Shown piece by piece: positions 26,340 to 38,449 of a stretch of DNA of 64,000 nt. The position numbers were made by a program, and so were the translations under genes. The stretch's first letter is position 1; each line of letters starts with the position of its first letter. The notes under the pieces are model-generated. The model saw only the letters and a list, made by a program, of their open reading frames with translations. It was not told the DNA's origin and did not search any database. Source of the DNA: Limnoperna fortunei (taxonomy: Eukaryota > Mollusca > Bivalvia > Mytilida > Modiolidae); assembly GCA_944474755.1 (NCBI GenBank), contig OX104112.1, positions 56,277,176 through 56,341,175 on the forward strand, read 5' to 3'.

Positions 26340-27180
26340 GCATAAGTAAGGCGAATTTATAAAATGAAATTAAGATCGTCTCGTTTGTCGTAAATTCTTG
26401 AGCTGAAAGGACCGTTGGTGTCATATTCGAGGAATAAGTCTATAAATAATGTGGATGAAATTGTTTCTGTGGCTTCTTTAATTTCCGGTATACTAGTTTT
26501 CAGACCGTTTGTTCTGATAAATGTTGAAAGAATTCATGAAAGTCTTATGGTTATAAGATTTTATCTTTGTCAAAAGTGTTAAGTTTGTTTGTGGAAATAA
26601 TAGCGTTATCATTGATATCTAGCTCCTTAAAGAGCAAACATAGTAATGTTACTTACAAAAACACAATGATATTAGAAGACTTGTATGCAGGGACAATATA
26701 TTTGTCAGGTAGGGAAGCGAGGCATCTCATAACATTCTCGTCTTTGAATACTGATTTAGGTCTATTATTTGCAATGTCTAAGATTATTAATGCGACGTTT
26801 AATCCAGGACCTTATTGTTCTTACCGTGTTATACAGAGCATCTTGTTCTGGGTCTTATTCTCGTTCTCTCTTATCCACTTTCTGATATAGTCTTCGACTG
26901 CATCCCTAATAGTTTGGTAATTTCATTCCAGTCTATTGATTGAGATTCTCTGAATTTTTAACCACGAGCAATAATGGTCAATGATGTTCAAATCACCAGT
27001 ATTAACTTGTTTTAATGTCTTGGTCCTACAATGCTTGTTTGTTCTTTTACGGGCAATACAGTTTGTATATTTATTAGGCACGATTGGAGTAGAATGTTTT
27101 TTGAAATATTTGATGTTAATTGCATGAATTCCATTATTTTGAAATTAATTTCATATGAAGGAAACATATATTCTCATCAA
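26340..27180 (-). pseudogene. Degenerate, internally deleted reverse-transcriptase relic
   Basis: Read on the minus strand with several frameshifts and stops. The ordered pieces are CIARKRTNKHCRTKTLKQVN, a SLPDKYIVPAYKSSNIIVF segment, NHKTFMNSFNIYQNKRSEN, then YDTNGPFSSRIYDKRDD. This order matches a reverse-transcriptase-like ORF that I recognise as common in bivalve genomes. The catalytic core that should lie between the last two pieces is missing. The element class (possibly Penelope-like) is not certain. Sequence up to about 27600 on the same strand may be further N-terminal remains. Confidence 0.6.
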
Positions 27181-27599
27181 GAACAGGCACAGATTTGAAA
27201 AGAATCTATGTCGCAAATGATGCATGTCAATCTGAATGTATCTATTCCTCCAACCGACGGTTCATAATCCCTAAGAAATTTAAACCAGTTTATAGACGTA
27301 GTAAAAAGAAAGGTACAAGTGTATGGTAAACCCATGGGTTGTTCAACGAACGAGAGAAAGACGGTCATTATACCTATCGGAGGCAGATTTACACTCAGAA
27401 TTTTCTTTGCTGGTTGGTCGTTTGTATTTGGTGTTTTTTGTATTTTGTGTGACCATGGCTCTTTTGTATCTAAAATTGGTGTAAAAAAGACTCATCACAT
27501 TCACTTCATTGCATGTTGGACGGAATAAATTACCAATACCATTGATGTTATCATGGTAGCCGTAAGTCATTGCAGTTCCTTGATCCAAAAATCTCTCTG

Positions 27600-30500
27600 A
27601 TTGCGGAACGGTATGCTGAGTACGGGACTTTTACGGAAGCCACTCGCAAATTGAGGGTTGTTAAAGTATAGTAATTAAACAAAACGTAAATGGCTCCTAC
27701 TAATGAAATTAGGTAAACAATAAAAGGCTTAAAATAACAATAAAAGGCTTAAAATGGACGTTTGTAGATAGTCCTGTACGTCTGTCGAATTGTAAGCTTA
27801 AAATTGGCTTTTACTTACCTCCCTTTTACTGTGGCAGTCAATATAATCTAATAAATGTCAGGTCTCATGCTTTCAAACCTAAAATAACACGTTGTAATCG
27901 ATAATATATTAATACTCGTTTTATATTAAATTTCAAAAGAAAAAAAATTCAATGTATTATATACTTCTTTGAACTGCATATAATAAATTTTTATGTCTCT
28001 TTTGTTACCATTTCTCTTCGTTTGCTTCACAAGACATTCTTCACCAGAAAGAGACAAACCCCTAACCACTGTATCAATCAGGAACTGTCTTGTGAGCTAT
28101 GCTAGCCACAGATTGACATGTTTACGTTTTCACATTTTACATCTTTAAATGTGTTTTTAACCTTGAAATGCTTAACATACTTTTCCATTTTTGATTTCTT
28201 TTATTATTATATGTATATTATCTTGAAATTATGATGCACCAGCAACTTTTACATTTCACACTTACCTCTGAAAAACGTGTCGTGTACTTTGGCAGAACTG
28301 TTTGAACTTAGAATTTTGATACCTTTTTGAGAACTTCGTTGTTGACGTACATGTCTATAAGTCTTCAAATACTTACTGGACTTTAACAATTTATCAAACA
28401 ACCAATACATTTATACATGTCCTATAATCCTATTTACCGGTAATTTGTGTTATTTTCCTTTGATGTGTTCCAACTGATAATGCGTGTCTCAGCATACTAG
28501 CCGTGATACAAAAAATATCAGGCAGTTCATTACCGGGCATGCGTGACTAATGGCGGAGGAATCTAAAAATGATAACGTCACAGTAACTAACAGAATGTTC
28601 AAAAATAAACAAAGGAAGATAAAATAAAACACGATCTAATAACCTCCTTCCCCAAATGAAAAAGAACAAAATAAACAAAAACAAAAAATCAAATATTACA
28701 AAGTTTTCTAGAAATATAGCATACGTCTGTTTGTAGTATGGACCACCTACAGCGCTCTTTTGTTTCAACGATTTCAAAAATGACATGCAATATTCTCTGC
28801 CCTCCGTTCTCAACCACACGAGCTACGTTTTTAGCTGCTAGCTAACAATCATACACTTTAAATAGTCTGAACAAAACTCTTTGAATTGCACAAACATCAA
28901 AATTCAACAATGAAGTGAAAAATCCCGATTATTGTTCATTAGCCAGAAGAACTTGCGAATAACCTCGTCATTTTTGGTTAATCCGACAAATCACAAAATT
29001 ATAATAGGATCATTACGGCAGTAAAATTCGACCTACTCAAGAACCTACAAATAATTACATGCTGTACCTCAATGGCAATGCATTTTAATTAAAATTGGAA
29101 TTTCTAAATAAATGACGTGTAAATCGTATCTCCCCTGACCACTGCAAAGTACTGAAAATAAAAAATAACTCAGCACCAAACAGTTACCAGAAATGATAAC
29201 GATATAAAATACAAAATATAGAAAACAATAAAAAGTGAAACTGACACTCCATTGGAAAATCCGTCAGAAACGTTGGCATAAAAATTTGAAATAATATAGT
29301 TGTCAAAGGGCAAAATATTAAAAACATATTATAATTAAGAGTAAAATAAAAGATTCTCATTCACAAACTATTACATAAAGGCTTAAAAATGACTTGCCTT
29401 GTAACCATACACAGAATCAATGAAATAAACGTCCATTCATTACGCCACATTCCAGTTGAATGACGTCGACGTTAAATAACGTAGCACTCCGTTTTTCACA
29501 GATCACTCCGACAAAATAGTCTTTGAAATTGTTTTGAATAACAGGTTGATTCTGTAATTTGTAATTTTTTAGAACTTTTGCATGGATTTCATTAAGATAT
29601 ATTCTTAGTTATAAATTACCGATAAACAAAATATAAGGCAATTGGTTTTAGGTAATGGCTTTCTCACGGTGATATCTCAGGTTCGCACTAACGGGCTCAC
29701 CTGAGATGTACCGTGAGAAAGCCACTACCAAAAACCAATTGCCTTATATTCTGTATATATTTGTAAATAAAACACTTATTCTTCGTTCTTAACGTAAAAA
29801 GTGTTAACGATAACATTTACCATTGTCTGATATGTAAGTTTACGTTACGTCTCTCATATTTGTTTGATATTGTTAAATAAATGTTTGTAACCGCAATACA
29901 CAAATGATGACAAATAAATTAAAGATTTATTTTAAATCTTATACTTCTGAAGATAATGTAATTAAACTTAAATGACTTAAATGTAAATACAACATTGTTA
30001 CAAGCCTTCCTGGATGACTGGCTTAAAATATGTATTGCTTAATCGAGTTACTAATTGTTAGATTTACATCCATTGTGTAGTATTTCAAGTTATCTACGAA
30101 GAGTCAATGAGGACATTGTATTGACCAATGGGGATTTAATTTGTGTACTTCCACTTCAAATTATTATGTGGTATTAATTATATAAAGGGTGTATATTTCA
30201 CCTTTTTAACGGTTAAAATATTTTTGTTTTTGTTTAAATCAACAGAAGACGTCTTTAACGAGCTTGTTGATTACGTTATTGATAAGGCTTTACGTTAGAA
30301 GGAGTGTGGCATTGCTCAAATAAAAGAAGCAAACGAATCAAAGATTAAAACAAAACGTGTGTTTATGTACAAATGATAAGCACTAACAATTTAAATGGGA
30401 CTTACTGTATCTGTCTTAACAAAGAAGATTAAGTTCCAAATTTCCACTTGTAATTCTTGTTGTCTTTTTGGTTTTTGTGACTATTTTAATCAAATAACTG

Positions 30501-31600
30501 GTGAGCAATAGATAAAAACCATATAACCATGACAGACTCGTTAATATGATGTATAAATTGCACAATTAATGTTTACAATCGCAAAAAAAACCGTATTTAT
30601 CGACTAAAATTCTAAATTATGGATGTTCGCTGGTCTGTTTACAAGTTTCGTTCAAATTGTAATCTGGGTTGTTTGTAAACGGCCACAGTTTACTTGAATT
30701 CTGTTCATTTCGATGTTGTTTTATTGTCTTCACGATATTTCTCTAGCAGGAATTTAGTGTAGATTCCTGAGAATATATCATTTAAAAAGTGAGAACAAGA
30801 ATTTTACAGTCCGTTTACAATATTTTTAGCTGGTGGATAAATTGATGAGCTGTGAGAAGAGTTGCATACGTCAACACGCGGCCTAAAATAGTTTGAAATT
30901 AGAAGATTGTTAGCTATTGATTGCAGATTGTATTGGGTCTTTGTATTGTTTGCGTTTTCAAACTGGTATTGATAGCGTATAGCTCCAACCAACACCTGTT
31001 ATTTACATTAAAGCTTTGTTCTTTTTTTTAAACCCAGCAATTTTTTTCCAAAGCACCTTTACATTGTCCAGCCGTATCGTACATAAGCGAGAGTCTGCAA
31101 GGAATAGCGGCAACACAAGATTTTGTTTTTACATTGTTCAAGGGTGTTTATATGTATGTGTGCAATCAATGATTTACAGTCTTAATGTTAAGTAGAAGCC
31201 AAAAATACTAAATATATCTGCAAAACCTCAGAACATTGAAACACATAAAATGAATTGACTCTAGCTAGATTATAACCAAGTTTGCTTTCGCAGTGTTCTA
31301 TCTATCTCTATAGTATCAAATAAAACGTCATCAAAGATGCCAATGTTATAATTTACTACGTCAGACGCGCGTTAAATCTAATAAAGACTCATGTGTGGCG
31401 CTCAAAAACAACACTTATTTAAAATCTAAATATATGTAATTAAGATGTTGTAGAGCTTTAATAATCAAATTCCAAAACATTATGCTTAATTCTTCTAAGG
31501 CCTTGTACACCATGCAAACCTTATAATTTAATAACTTTCGAAATTTCAGGCCAAAAAATTTATACAATGACTATATCACAGAAAGAATCAATTATATTCA
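27600..31600. other. Intergenic DNA including the second arm of an old duplication
   Basis: About 28030-28330 and 29820-29890 resemble the first 700 nt of the window. A mussel-type repeat fragment lies at 31300-31410 (GTCATCAAAGATGCCA, then ACGTCAGACGCGCGTT, then AAGACTCATGTGTGGCGCTC). No gene was found. Confidence 0.5.
29630..29750. repeat. 120 bp near-perfect palindrome (hairpin or small MITE)
   Basis: The left arm AATATAAGGCAATTGGTTTT continues through GGCTTTCTCACGG and ATCTCAGG. The right arm is its complement with few mismatches. The loop is about 15 nt around CACTAACGGG. No target duplication is obvious. Confidence 0.8.
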
Positions 31601-31609
31601 TGTCTCACT

Positions 31610-31950
31610 GAAAATAGCTACAATAATGTAGCTTCTTTTTTATCTTGGAAGAGCCACTCAACTCACTTTTCTCTTTTCTACGATGTCTAATTAAATAATT
31701 TTAACACTTTTTCGTCAACATGGCATTGTTGACAGAACTGAAGTTGTGGAATGTAGAATCGGGTCCGCAATAATGCAACGAATATAGATTAAAAGATCCG
31801 GAATGATGTTTTTACCAAATTGATTCCGAAATTATCGAAATTATGCACTTCCGAAATTCCAATTTTGTCAACAATGCCAATAAATAAAGTGTAAAAACTA
31901 ACGAATAAGGTGTTGTAGAAATTCAGTTAACTAAAATGACATAAAACGTA
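31610..31950 (+). repeat. Dispersed repeat (family E), copy 1
   Basis: Shares a long diverged alignment with 42428-42900: TAGCTACAATAATGTAGCT at one end, then TGTCTAATTAAATAATTTTA and ACACTTTTTCGT, ATTATGCACTTCCG, GGTGTTGTAGAAAT. The 5' tip is itself a palindrome. Confidence 0.7.
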
Positions 31951-31954
31951 TGTG

Positions 31955-32470
31955 TCATATGCTTTTTAATTCATCTCTAAGATCGTAAGGGTCATTTTAG
32001 AACTATCATATGTTTTAGCTGCATCCCTAAGATCTTAGGAGTGATTTTATATGTGCGATATGCTTTAAATTGCATCTCTACATCCTCAGATTTAATATCT
32101 TATTAATGAAAAGTGTATCTCTATGGAACTCGGAGTGATTTTGTTATGTGTAATACAATATATTGCAGCTTAACGGTCTCAAGGGTAGTTTATGCGTCTT
32201 CTGATTTTAACTGCACTTATAATATCTCTTTATATCTTTATATATGTATAAAGTGATTTTATCTGTCATGTGTTTTAATAGCTGATTCATGGACTCAGTG
32301 TATGAGTATAATATGTTTTTATGTTCTTTAAGATCTCATGACTGATTGTGTCTGCCATGGTGTTTTTAATGCATCGTGTAAGTTTCAGGAGTGATTTTGT
32401 CTGTGTTGATTTTTAGTAACAGCTCTGAGGTATCAAGACTGATTGTATATGTAATATATATAATTTTTGC
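31955..32470 (+). repeat. Degenerate tandem repeat, unit roughly 60-70 bp
   Basis: Phrases such as GCATCTCTAAGATCTTAGGAG and GTGATTTTATATGTG recur at irregular spacing with heavy divergence. The period was estimated by eye. Confidence 0.4.
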
Positions 32471-33738
32471 AACTGGTAGGCCTTAGGTAGCATTTAAATG
32501 ATAAATTTGGTTTAATTTAATCTACAATAAAATTAGGTCGGTCATTTATTTTTAGCGTTTTCTTGAAATTAACCGGTAAAACAATAAACTACGACAAACG
32601 TAATGATTTTATCATTTAAATTGTCAACTTCCGTTTTTCGATGTCAAGCATGAATTAATTGATCCTTAGGAGAAATTTATCTCAAATACCCCAGACATTT
32701 TTACTTGGTCACGTGTAGTTTTCCTTTTTCTTGGATATCCTTTTCATTGGATATGACAATGTCTATTTTGACGGATGTCTATTTAGAAGCGGACACTGCC
32801 TATTCGATTGTACCGCCTGCGTGTATCAATGGTATTGATCGAGTTTTGGTTACTTACTTCCTGTTGTTGTGTAATTATATTATGTTTGATATATTTCTCT
32901 CTTTCAGATTTGTAATAGGCTTGTGTTATATAGTTAAAATGTCATCTTGTATACGACTACTTACTACTTTAGTATCGTCGTTAATAACAATAAGTCAGGT
33001 ATTAAGTTGATTGATTACAACACAATAAAACAGACACATAATTATGGCAAGACAAGAAAATAGATACATAGATTTGACAACACAATAAAACAGATAATAG
33101 CTTTATTAGACTATTTTAGCCAAACATATGCATTGAGAAGTATTGTTGCTCTATGTGTACTAATCTATTCGGTGGTCCTTGAAACTGTTGATCCGATCCT
33201 TTTCTTACTACGCCGAGAGCTGCATAAGGCGAACAATGTGTACGTATATCGGCCGAGAATTCGTTGAATACTTCCTCTGCAGTATGCACTGAATGAGTTG
33301 TGAAGCACCCCCGTGGGAAACAATGTCTAAAATAAACAGCAATATCGGTTTATAATAAAAATACAACGTTACATGTTCAGTTTTTCTCATGCTCTGTGAA
33401 ACACACATCAAATATTCGTAATATATTTTAATGATGTGTATAATGATGAAAGTATATTTGTATTCTTAAAATAATTGGGTTTGTATGCGAAAGAAATAAT
33501 TCGAATTGACTGGTGTATGATGAGAAAACCCATTAATATGATTGATTAATTGATTTCATAGAATACCATAAGGAGCATCAAACATTGTTTCAGTTAATAT
33601 ATTCGTAAAATACTCGCATAAAACAATCATTCCAAATTTGTATTCAAATTTGTAGACAAAAAGTTTTAAACTTAAGGGTTTGAACTACTTAATATAGCCC
33701 ATATTTGTTCTGTATTCAAAGATTAATACTGAAGTAAG

Positions 33739-34827
33739 TTAAGCTACTTGCGGTGAACTGGTCTCTTCTTTTAGTTGCGAGAGGATTGAGTTTGCCGAGG
33801 TAATGCTTATTGGCGGTTTCGTTTTATCAACGCTTGCTATTACCAAGTTTCTTCCATGGTATCGAAATTTTGTTAATCCATCACACGCCATGACGCAATG
33901 ATTGTCAAATCCACTAATCTCGTTGTAGCTTAGAACCATCCAATCTCGCCAGTAATACTTTGTTGCCAAGAAATGGTACAGGTTATTAGAGAAGTCATTA
34001 TTATGAAGACCAGCATTATCCTTTGAGAATCGCTCAACATCAGCTTCAGATTGTGTTTTATATCTTGATGCAACTGTACTATCAATTGCAACCATCCTGG
34101 CTTTAACTGCATTTATCTTGTTCTGCCATTGAACCTTCGTTGAACTATAGAGGGCTTCATAACCTTTTGCTTTTAGGTAAGCTAATTCTAATTTGGCTGC
34201 TTGAAGTAATAATTTAAGAATACCCAATAGAAAGTGTTGAGTACTAGCCCGATTATTTTGTGAATAGTCCATAGCTGCTTCCCCGAGATTTTTAATTAAG
34301 CCGGTTTGATGACTCATTATTCCGTCGTATAGCTTTTGTCCGCTCAGCTGGTTACTTGACTCCTAATACTTAATAAATACGGCTCTTTGTTGTGCCACCG
34401 TTGCATGGTTCGAATTGTACAGTTTTTCAAATTCAGCAGAAAGTGCGTGAATATTCTGCGCAATGGTGCCAAAATCAATTTGAATGTGAACGTAGTCAAT
34501 TTTCCTATTGAGGTCGTCAAATTTTCCGTCTAGCCGATCAAAACGATCATCAATGTGTTTCATCATTTGTTTCATATAGGTCAATTCAGCAGACTCTTGC
34601 GACCCAATGAGGCCGAGAATAAATCCTACAATAGGTCCAACAGCAGATAGGTATGGTCCGACTGATGATGCAAGGTGAGTCAACGTTTGATGGAAATCAC
34701 CCTTTTCCATGAAATTACTTAGAGTCGCGGCCACTGATAATCCATTGTTGATATTAGCTTTGTCCTCAGCAGACAGATTGGATGTGACAAATCCAAGGAC
34801 GGTCGAAATAATAATAAGATGTTTCAT
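33739..34827 (-). pseudogene. Secreted Rapunzel / SE-cephalotoxin-like protein gene interrupted by one in-frame TAG
   Basis: Seen: one frame of 363 codon positions from ATG 34827 to the stop at 33739, broken only by TAG at 34365-34363. The first part (154 residues) has a signal peptide (about 1-19), a hydrophobic glycine-rich segment (about 56-75) and a heptad-like stretch rich in D, R and L (about 88-112). The second part continues in the same frame and contains YNEISGFDNHCVMACDG and KFRYHGRNLVIASVDK. Inference: the layout resembles the Rapunzel / SE-cephalotoxin-like group of secreted helical proteins; a membrane-active role is possible but unproven. TTTCTAG lies 3 nt before the ATG on this strand, suggesting a 5' untranslated exon upstream. 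The break may be a real nonsense allele, readthrough or an assembly error. Confidence 0.6.
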
Positions 34828-34849
34828 TACCTAGAAATAAACAACACGT

Positions 34850-36018
34850 TTCTATATCTATATTAATATTTTGAATCTACATGCGTTGTTGTTGTTACTG
34901 TACGGTCACATTGATGAGGGTCTTAGAATTATTCTGGACGTAAGATTTTCGTTGCCAGCAATTTTGGCACGTCATTTATTATATCCTGTTCATTTGTTTA
35001 ATCGAAATAGGAAACAAGCTCCGATTTCTTAATACGTATTTTCATATTTTGTTTACTTTTAAGTGTGACATACAATAATGTAAATTATAGTTTAACGGTT
35101 AATTGTAATCTAACAATTTTGCTGATGTTTTTTACGTCCTTGTTTTCTGTATAAAAACAGTTAATATAAGTTTAGAATTATCTAATAAGTTTACTTAATT
35201 TCAGTTCTGTCATCTACGCTGAACACAAAACATGGCATTTAAAACTGTAAGAAACCGTTTTCAACAAGCTTCGGAACTATTCGTCAGCGTGCGGGTCCAA
35301 GAGGGGGGAACTGCCTAACTCAGTACGGAAACTTGGCAGAATTAAAAGAGGACAGCTAGGACAATATAAAAGTTTTCAGCTTCAAGCATTGCCACCTTCT
35401 TCCCTACCAACAAAGAATGATGTGCCTGTAGCAACTATATTATTTTTACCCAGAAGTTGCTCTTCCCCAATTTATAGCTTCAAAAAACGTGATGCATAAA
35501 AGACAGGTTTCTCCGCTACAAATAAATTGTAGGACAAACAAAAGGCCAACAAGTATCAAAACCTATCTGACACTGACCAAATCCAAATTTGGACAAAGGC
35601 TAGCGAGGTAGAGAAATTTTAATACTGACCGCTAGATCTAGCATACCGAATGATTTGTAAAATTTTAACAACATACTTGTGAGCTAATGGGATGTTGCTA
35701 TCGATGAACGGAAAGTTGACAGTCGAAAGGTTAAGTCATTAGGCTAGTCGAAGAGTAGCTTATAAGGTCTAGATGAGAGCTCTTACAACCTCTCTTAGAT
35801 AGATGTAGTAAGTAGTCACCGAACTCATAGTTTTATTCAGTGACACGATATCATCTATATAGCGAAAAATGAAATTAAAAGTCTGGCTAACCTTTTTCGT
35901 TTTTCAACGCCAAGTTTTCCCTACAAAAGCAGTGTGTATACAAACAAACGAGACACAACTAACTATTGAAACAAAATACAGAAACTGCAATTACAAATCA
36001 TAATACAAATATTAAGCC
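34850..36018. other. Flank upstream of the Rapunzel-like gene
   Basis: No supported gene. About 35220-35620 has several short plus-strand frames resembling decayed coding sequence, but no family was recognised. Confidence 0.35.
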
Positions 36019-36964
36019 TACCTCTGCTCTGTTGTTTACACCTTGACAAACAAGAGACTACTGTTAATTCTCAAAGAAATTTATAGTGTGATTCCCACAT
36101 GCTCTATCTACTCTTTGGCACTAACCAGACAAATGCAATCTCTATAAAGTTTCTATATTTGGCTTTCAATAACGTTCCTGATAATGTCGCATATAAAAGT
36201 TTGTATAGGGTTGTGTTCATAGACCTGACAGTATATAACTTTTAAAGGGATAACATTAACTAAAGGTACAACAAACCCTTGTTTGAGTAATTAAATAATC
36301 AACACCGGTTTTAGGTCTGAAAATCGGAATGCCGAGCGCTAAAGAATAATATTTTGTCGAAAGTTTAAAAAGTTTATATAGTTGCGTAATACATTAAGCA
36401 CTGCAATTCCATTTAAGGTAAGGGGCCGCGGTGGCCGAGTGGTTAAGGTAGTTCGTCTACTATTGATCACGTGGTCTGTCAACACTGAGATTGCGGGTTC
36501 GATTCTCACTGCAGGCAGGGTGTACTCAACTCCAATCTTAATTGACAAGGATTGCAAGTTTTCCTACCGCAGGTCGGGGGTTCTCTCCGGGTACTCCGAC
36601 TTCCTCCCCCAATAAAAACTGGACGCCATGATATAGCTGAAAAATTGCTGAAAGTGGCGTTAAAACACCATTCAAACAAACAAAACAAAATCAATTCCAT
36701 TTAATGTTATATACTAGTTCATTTGAACTTGTTTAACAGTGTTACTTTAAAGATACAATTCTTTGTATAATTATTATTATGATGCAATTTCCTTGCATAA
36801 GAAAATTATTCTTCAATTTTTATAAACAAGCAGAGATTACAACATCAAATATTTAACCTACCTCTGCTCTGTTGTTTACACCTTGACAAACAAGAGACTA
36901 CTGTTAATTCTCAAAGAAATTTAAAGCGTGATTCCCACATGCTCTATCTACTCTTTGGCACTAG
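36019..36964 (+). repeat. Direct duplication, about 107 bp, 838 bp apart
   Basis: 36019-36126 and 36857-36964 are almost identical (both start CTACCTCTGCTCTGTTGTTT; ends CTCTTTGGCACTA). A SINE at 36417 lies between them. Confidence 0.85.
36417..36691 (+). mobile_element. tRNA-derived SINE (family S1), full length, with target duplication
   Basis: The head carries RNA polymerase III box A (TGGCCGAGTGG) and box B (GGTTCGATTCT). A body and a conserved 3' domain follow (GATATAGCTGAAAAATTGCTG, GGCGTTAAA), with a CAAA-rich tail. It is flanked by the 13 bp duplication CAATTCCATTTAA at 36404-36416 and 36692-36704. The head and 3' domain recall molluscan SINE superfamilies such as RUDI or Meta-SINEs; no exact family is assigned. 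Confidence 0.9.
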
Positions 36965-37190
36965 CCATCCATAAAAATATATTAAACTTTACTATTTCTA
37001 TCTGTTTGAGATATTTGTCCATTTTAATTTCCGAACAATACGGAGACAATTTTCAATGAGTTATCCTGGATCTAGAGATTTGTGTCATAGTTTGCTATAT
37101 AAAGGTTAAATGGTTCAAATACATGTATATCTTGAATTAAAGTCGGACACACAGATTACTTATGAAACATGCATTATCTTCTTGTTCTAA

Positions 37191-37640
37191 GTAAACAAGG
37201 CGTATTGAGTCTGTTTAGCTGTTTAACAGGGTTAAAATGCAACATAATTCTACATTTGCAACTTTGTAAACTCTATAATATATAAAAAAATGCTGAGTTA
37301 GATTACTGTCAGATTAATAGGTATTGGTTATGAAAATTCCAATGTCACATGCTAGTACATATGTCCTAAGTCTATCTATACGATTCAGCCCTGTTAATGA
37401 AGCTATATTTGTATATAGTGGGTTTGAGGTAAACAAGACGAATTGAGACTGGTTTACTGTTGAACAGGGTTAAAATGCAACATTATTTTACAACTTTGTC
37501 ATCCTATAAAATATGTACAACAATACTTAGTTAGATTACCTTCAGTTTAATACGTATTGGTTACAAAAATTCCAATGTCACATAATAGTACAAATGTTCT
37601 ATGTCTATCTCGACGATTCAGCCCTATATTTTTATATAGC
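37191..37640 (+). repeat. Two tandem units of about 238 bp
   Basis: Both units contain GTAAACAAGGCGTATTGAG-like starts, TTAAAATGCAACAT, ATTCCAATGTCACAT and ACGATTCAGCCCT. Partial, more diverged remains follow near 37865-37915. Confidence 0.75.
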
Positions 37641-37735
37641 GGATTTGGTCGAATGGCCTAGAACGCTTTACATTATGCAAACGAATGGGTGCCACAGTGT
37701 TACAACGGTGTTAGTTCGAATCCATCTAAGAACAA
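37638..37735 (+). repeat. tRNA-like fragment
   Basis: Contains GGTCGAATGG (box A-like) and AGTTCGAATCC (box B-like) about 60 nt apart. It does not fold convincingly as a tRNA by eye. It could be a tRNA pseudogene or a SINE head. Confidence 0.35.
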
Positions 37736-37949
37736 AATTTTACAGTATTAAAATCTAATTCTGACAGTGTTGGGCTTTATTTGTAGACGTACATACTTAT
37801 GTAGTATTACATGTAGCCATGTTTTTCTTATGCTTCAGAAATCCGCTAGATAAATATATTATTATATGTTTGTAACAATACTTAGACGAATGTACTATGT
37901 TTATCTCTAAGATTCACCTCGGTTACTACAGCTGTTTTTCTAATGTTTC

Positions 37950-38449
37950 GAGCCCCTCGCGGGATCCGGGTGGCTAAAAGAATAGACCGCAGTCGCGCTA
38001 GCTTGTCGTAAAAGGCGACTAAATAGCGCCCAGTACCCCGACCGGCGTGTCAGGTCGGTTTGCCTTAAGACCGACTGGGATGTGTGCCCCGGGTGGTTGA
38101 ATGGGGTACCCCTGGCAAGCTGGAATACGGAAAACCTGACCGCAAACCATATTAGTGCACCGTGTTGGGAAAAATGCCACGTTCCTCACACGTTAAAGAA
38201 CGCTGCTGTAGTATTCGCTATGAGTAGGGATTTCGATCCCGCTACAGGACGCTAAATTGCCCGACGCTATCCATCCTCCCATTTGCCAGTGGCAATCTAA
38301 AATCCGTTACCCCTATTTTTCCTTGTGTCCCATCCCATTTTCATTCATCATCATTTCATGTTCATTTTATCATCCATTTCATGTTTATCGCCTGAATAAA
38401 GCTGAAATATTGCTGCTCGGGCGTTAAACACCATTAATCAATCAATCAA
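37950..38449 (+). mobile_element. Second SINE family (S2), 500 bp, with 11 bp target duplication
   Basis: Flanked by TCTAATGTTTC at 37939-37949 and 38450-38460. It has a GC-rich head (GCGGGATCCGGGTGGCTAAA), a hairpin-forming CGACCGGCGTGTCAGGTCGG segment, and a 3' end with AAGCTGAAATATTGCTG and GGCGTTAAACACCA plus an (AATC)n tail. The 3' end is shared with family S1, but the heads are unrelated. Confidence 0.85.

Noticed and set aside
26567..26890. 107-residue plus-strand reading frame
   Set aside because: It lies on the opposite strand of a recognisable RT relic and shows no domain, so it is a chance frame.
32705..33010. 101-residue plus-strand frame with hydrophobic stretches
   Set aside because: No start context, no homology I recognise and no exon partners; the sequence resembles a diverged repeat.
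35220..35620. Short plus-strand coding-like fragments upstream of the Rapunzel-like gene
   Set aside because: Several frames look protein-like, but no motif allowed a family assignment.
36423..36500. tRNA gene-like heads of the S1 SINEs (also near 57700 and 63240)
   Set aside because: Box A and box B are present, but each continues into a SINE body with target duplications, so they are not functional tRNA genes.
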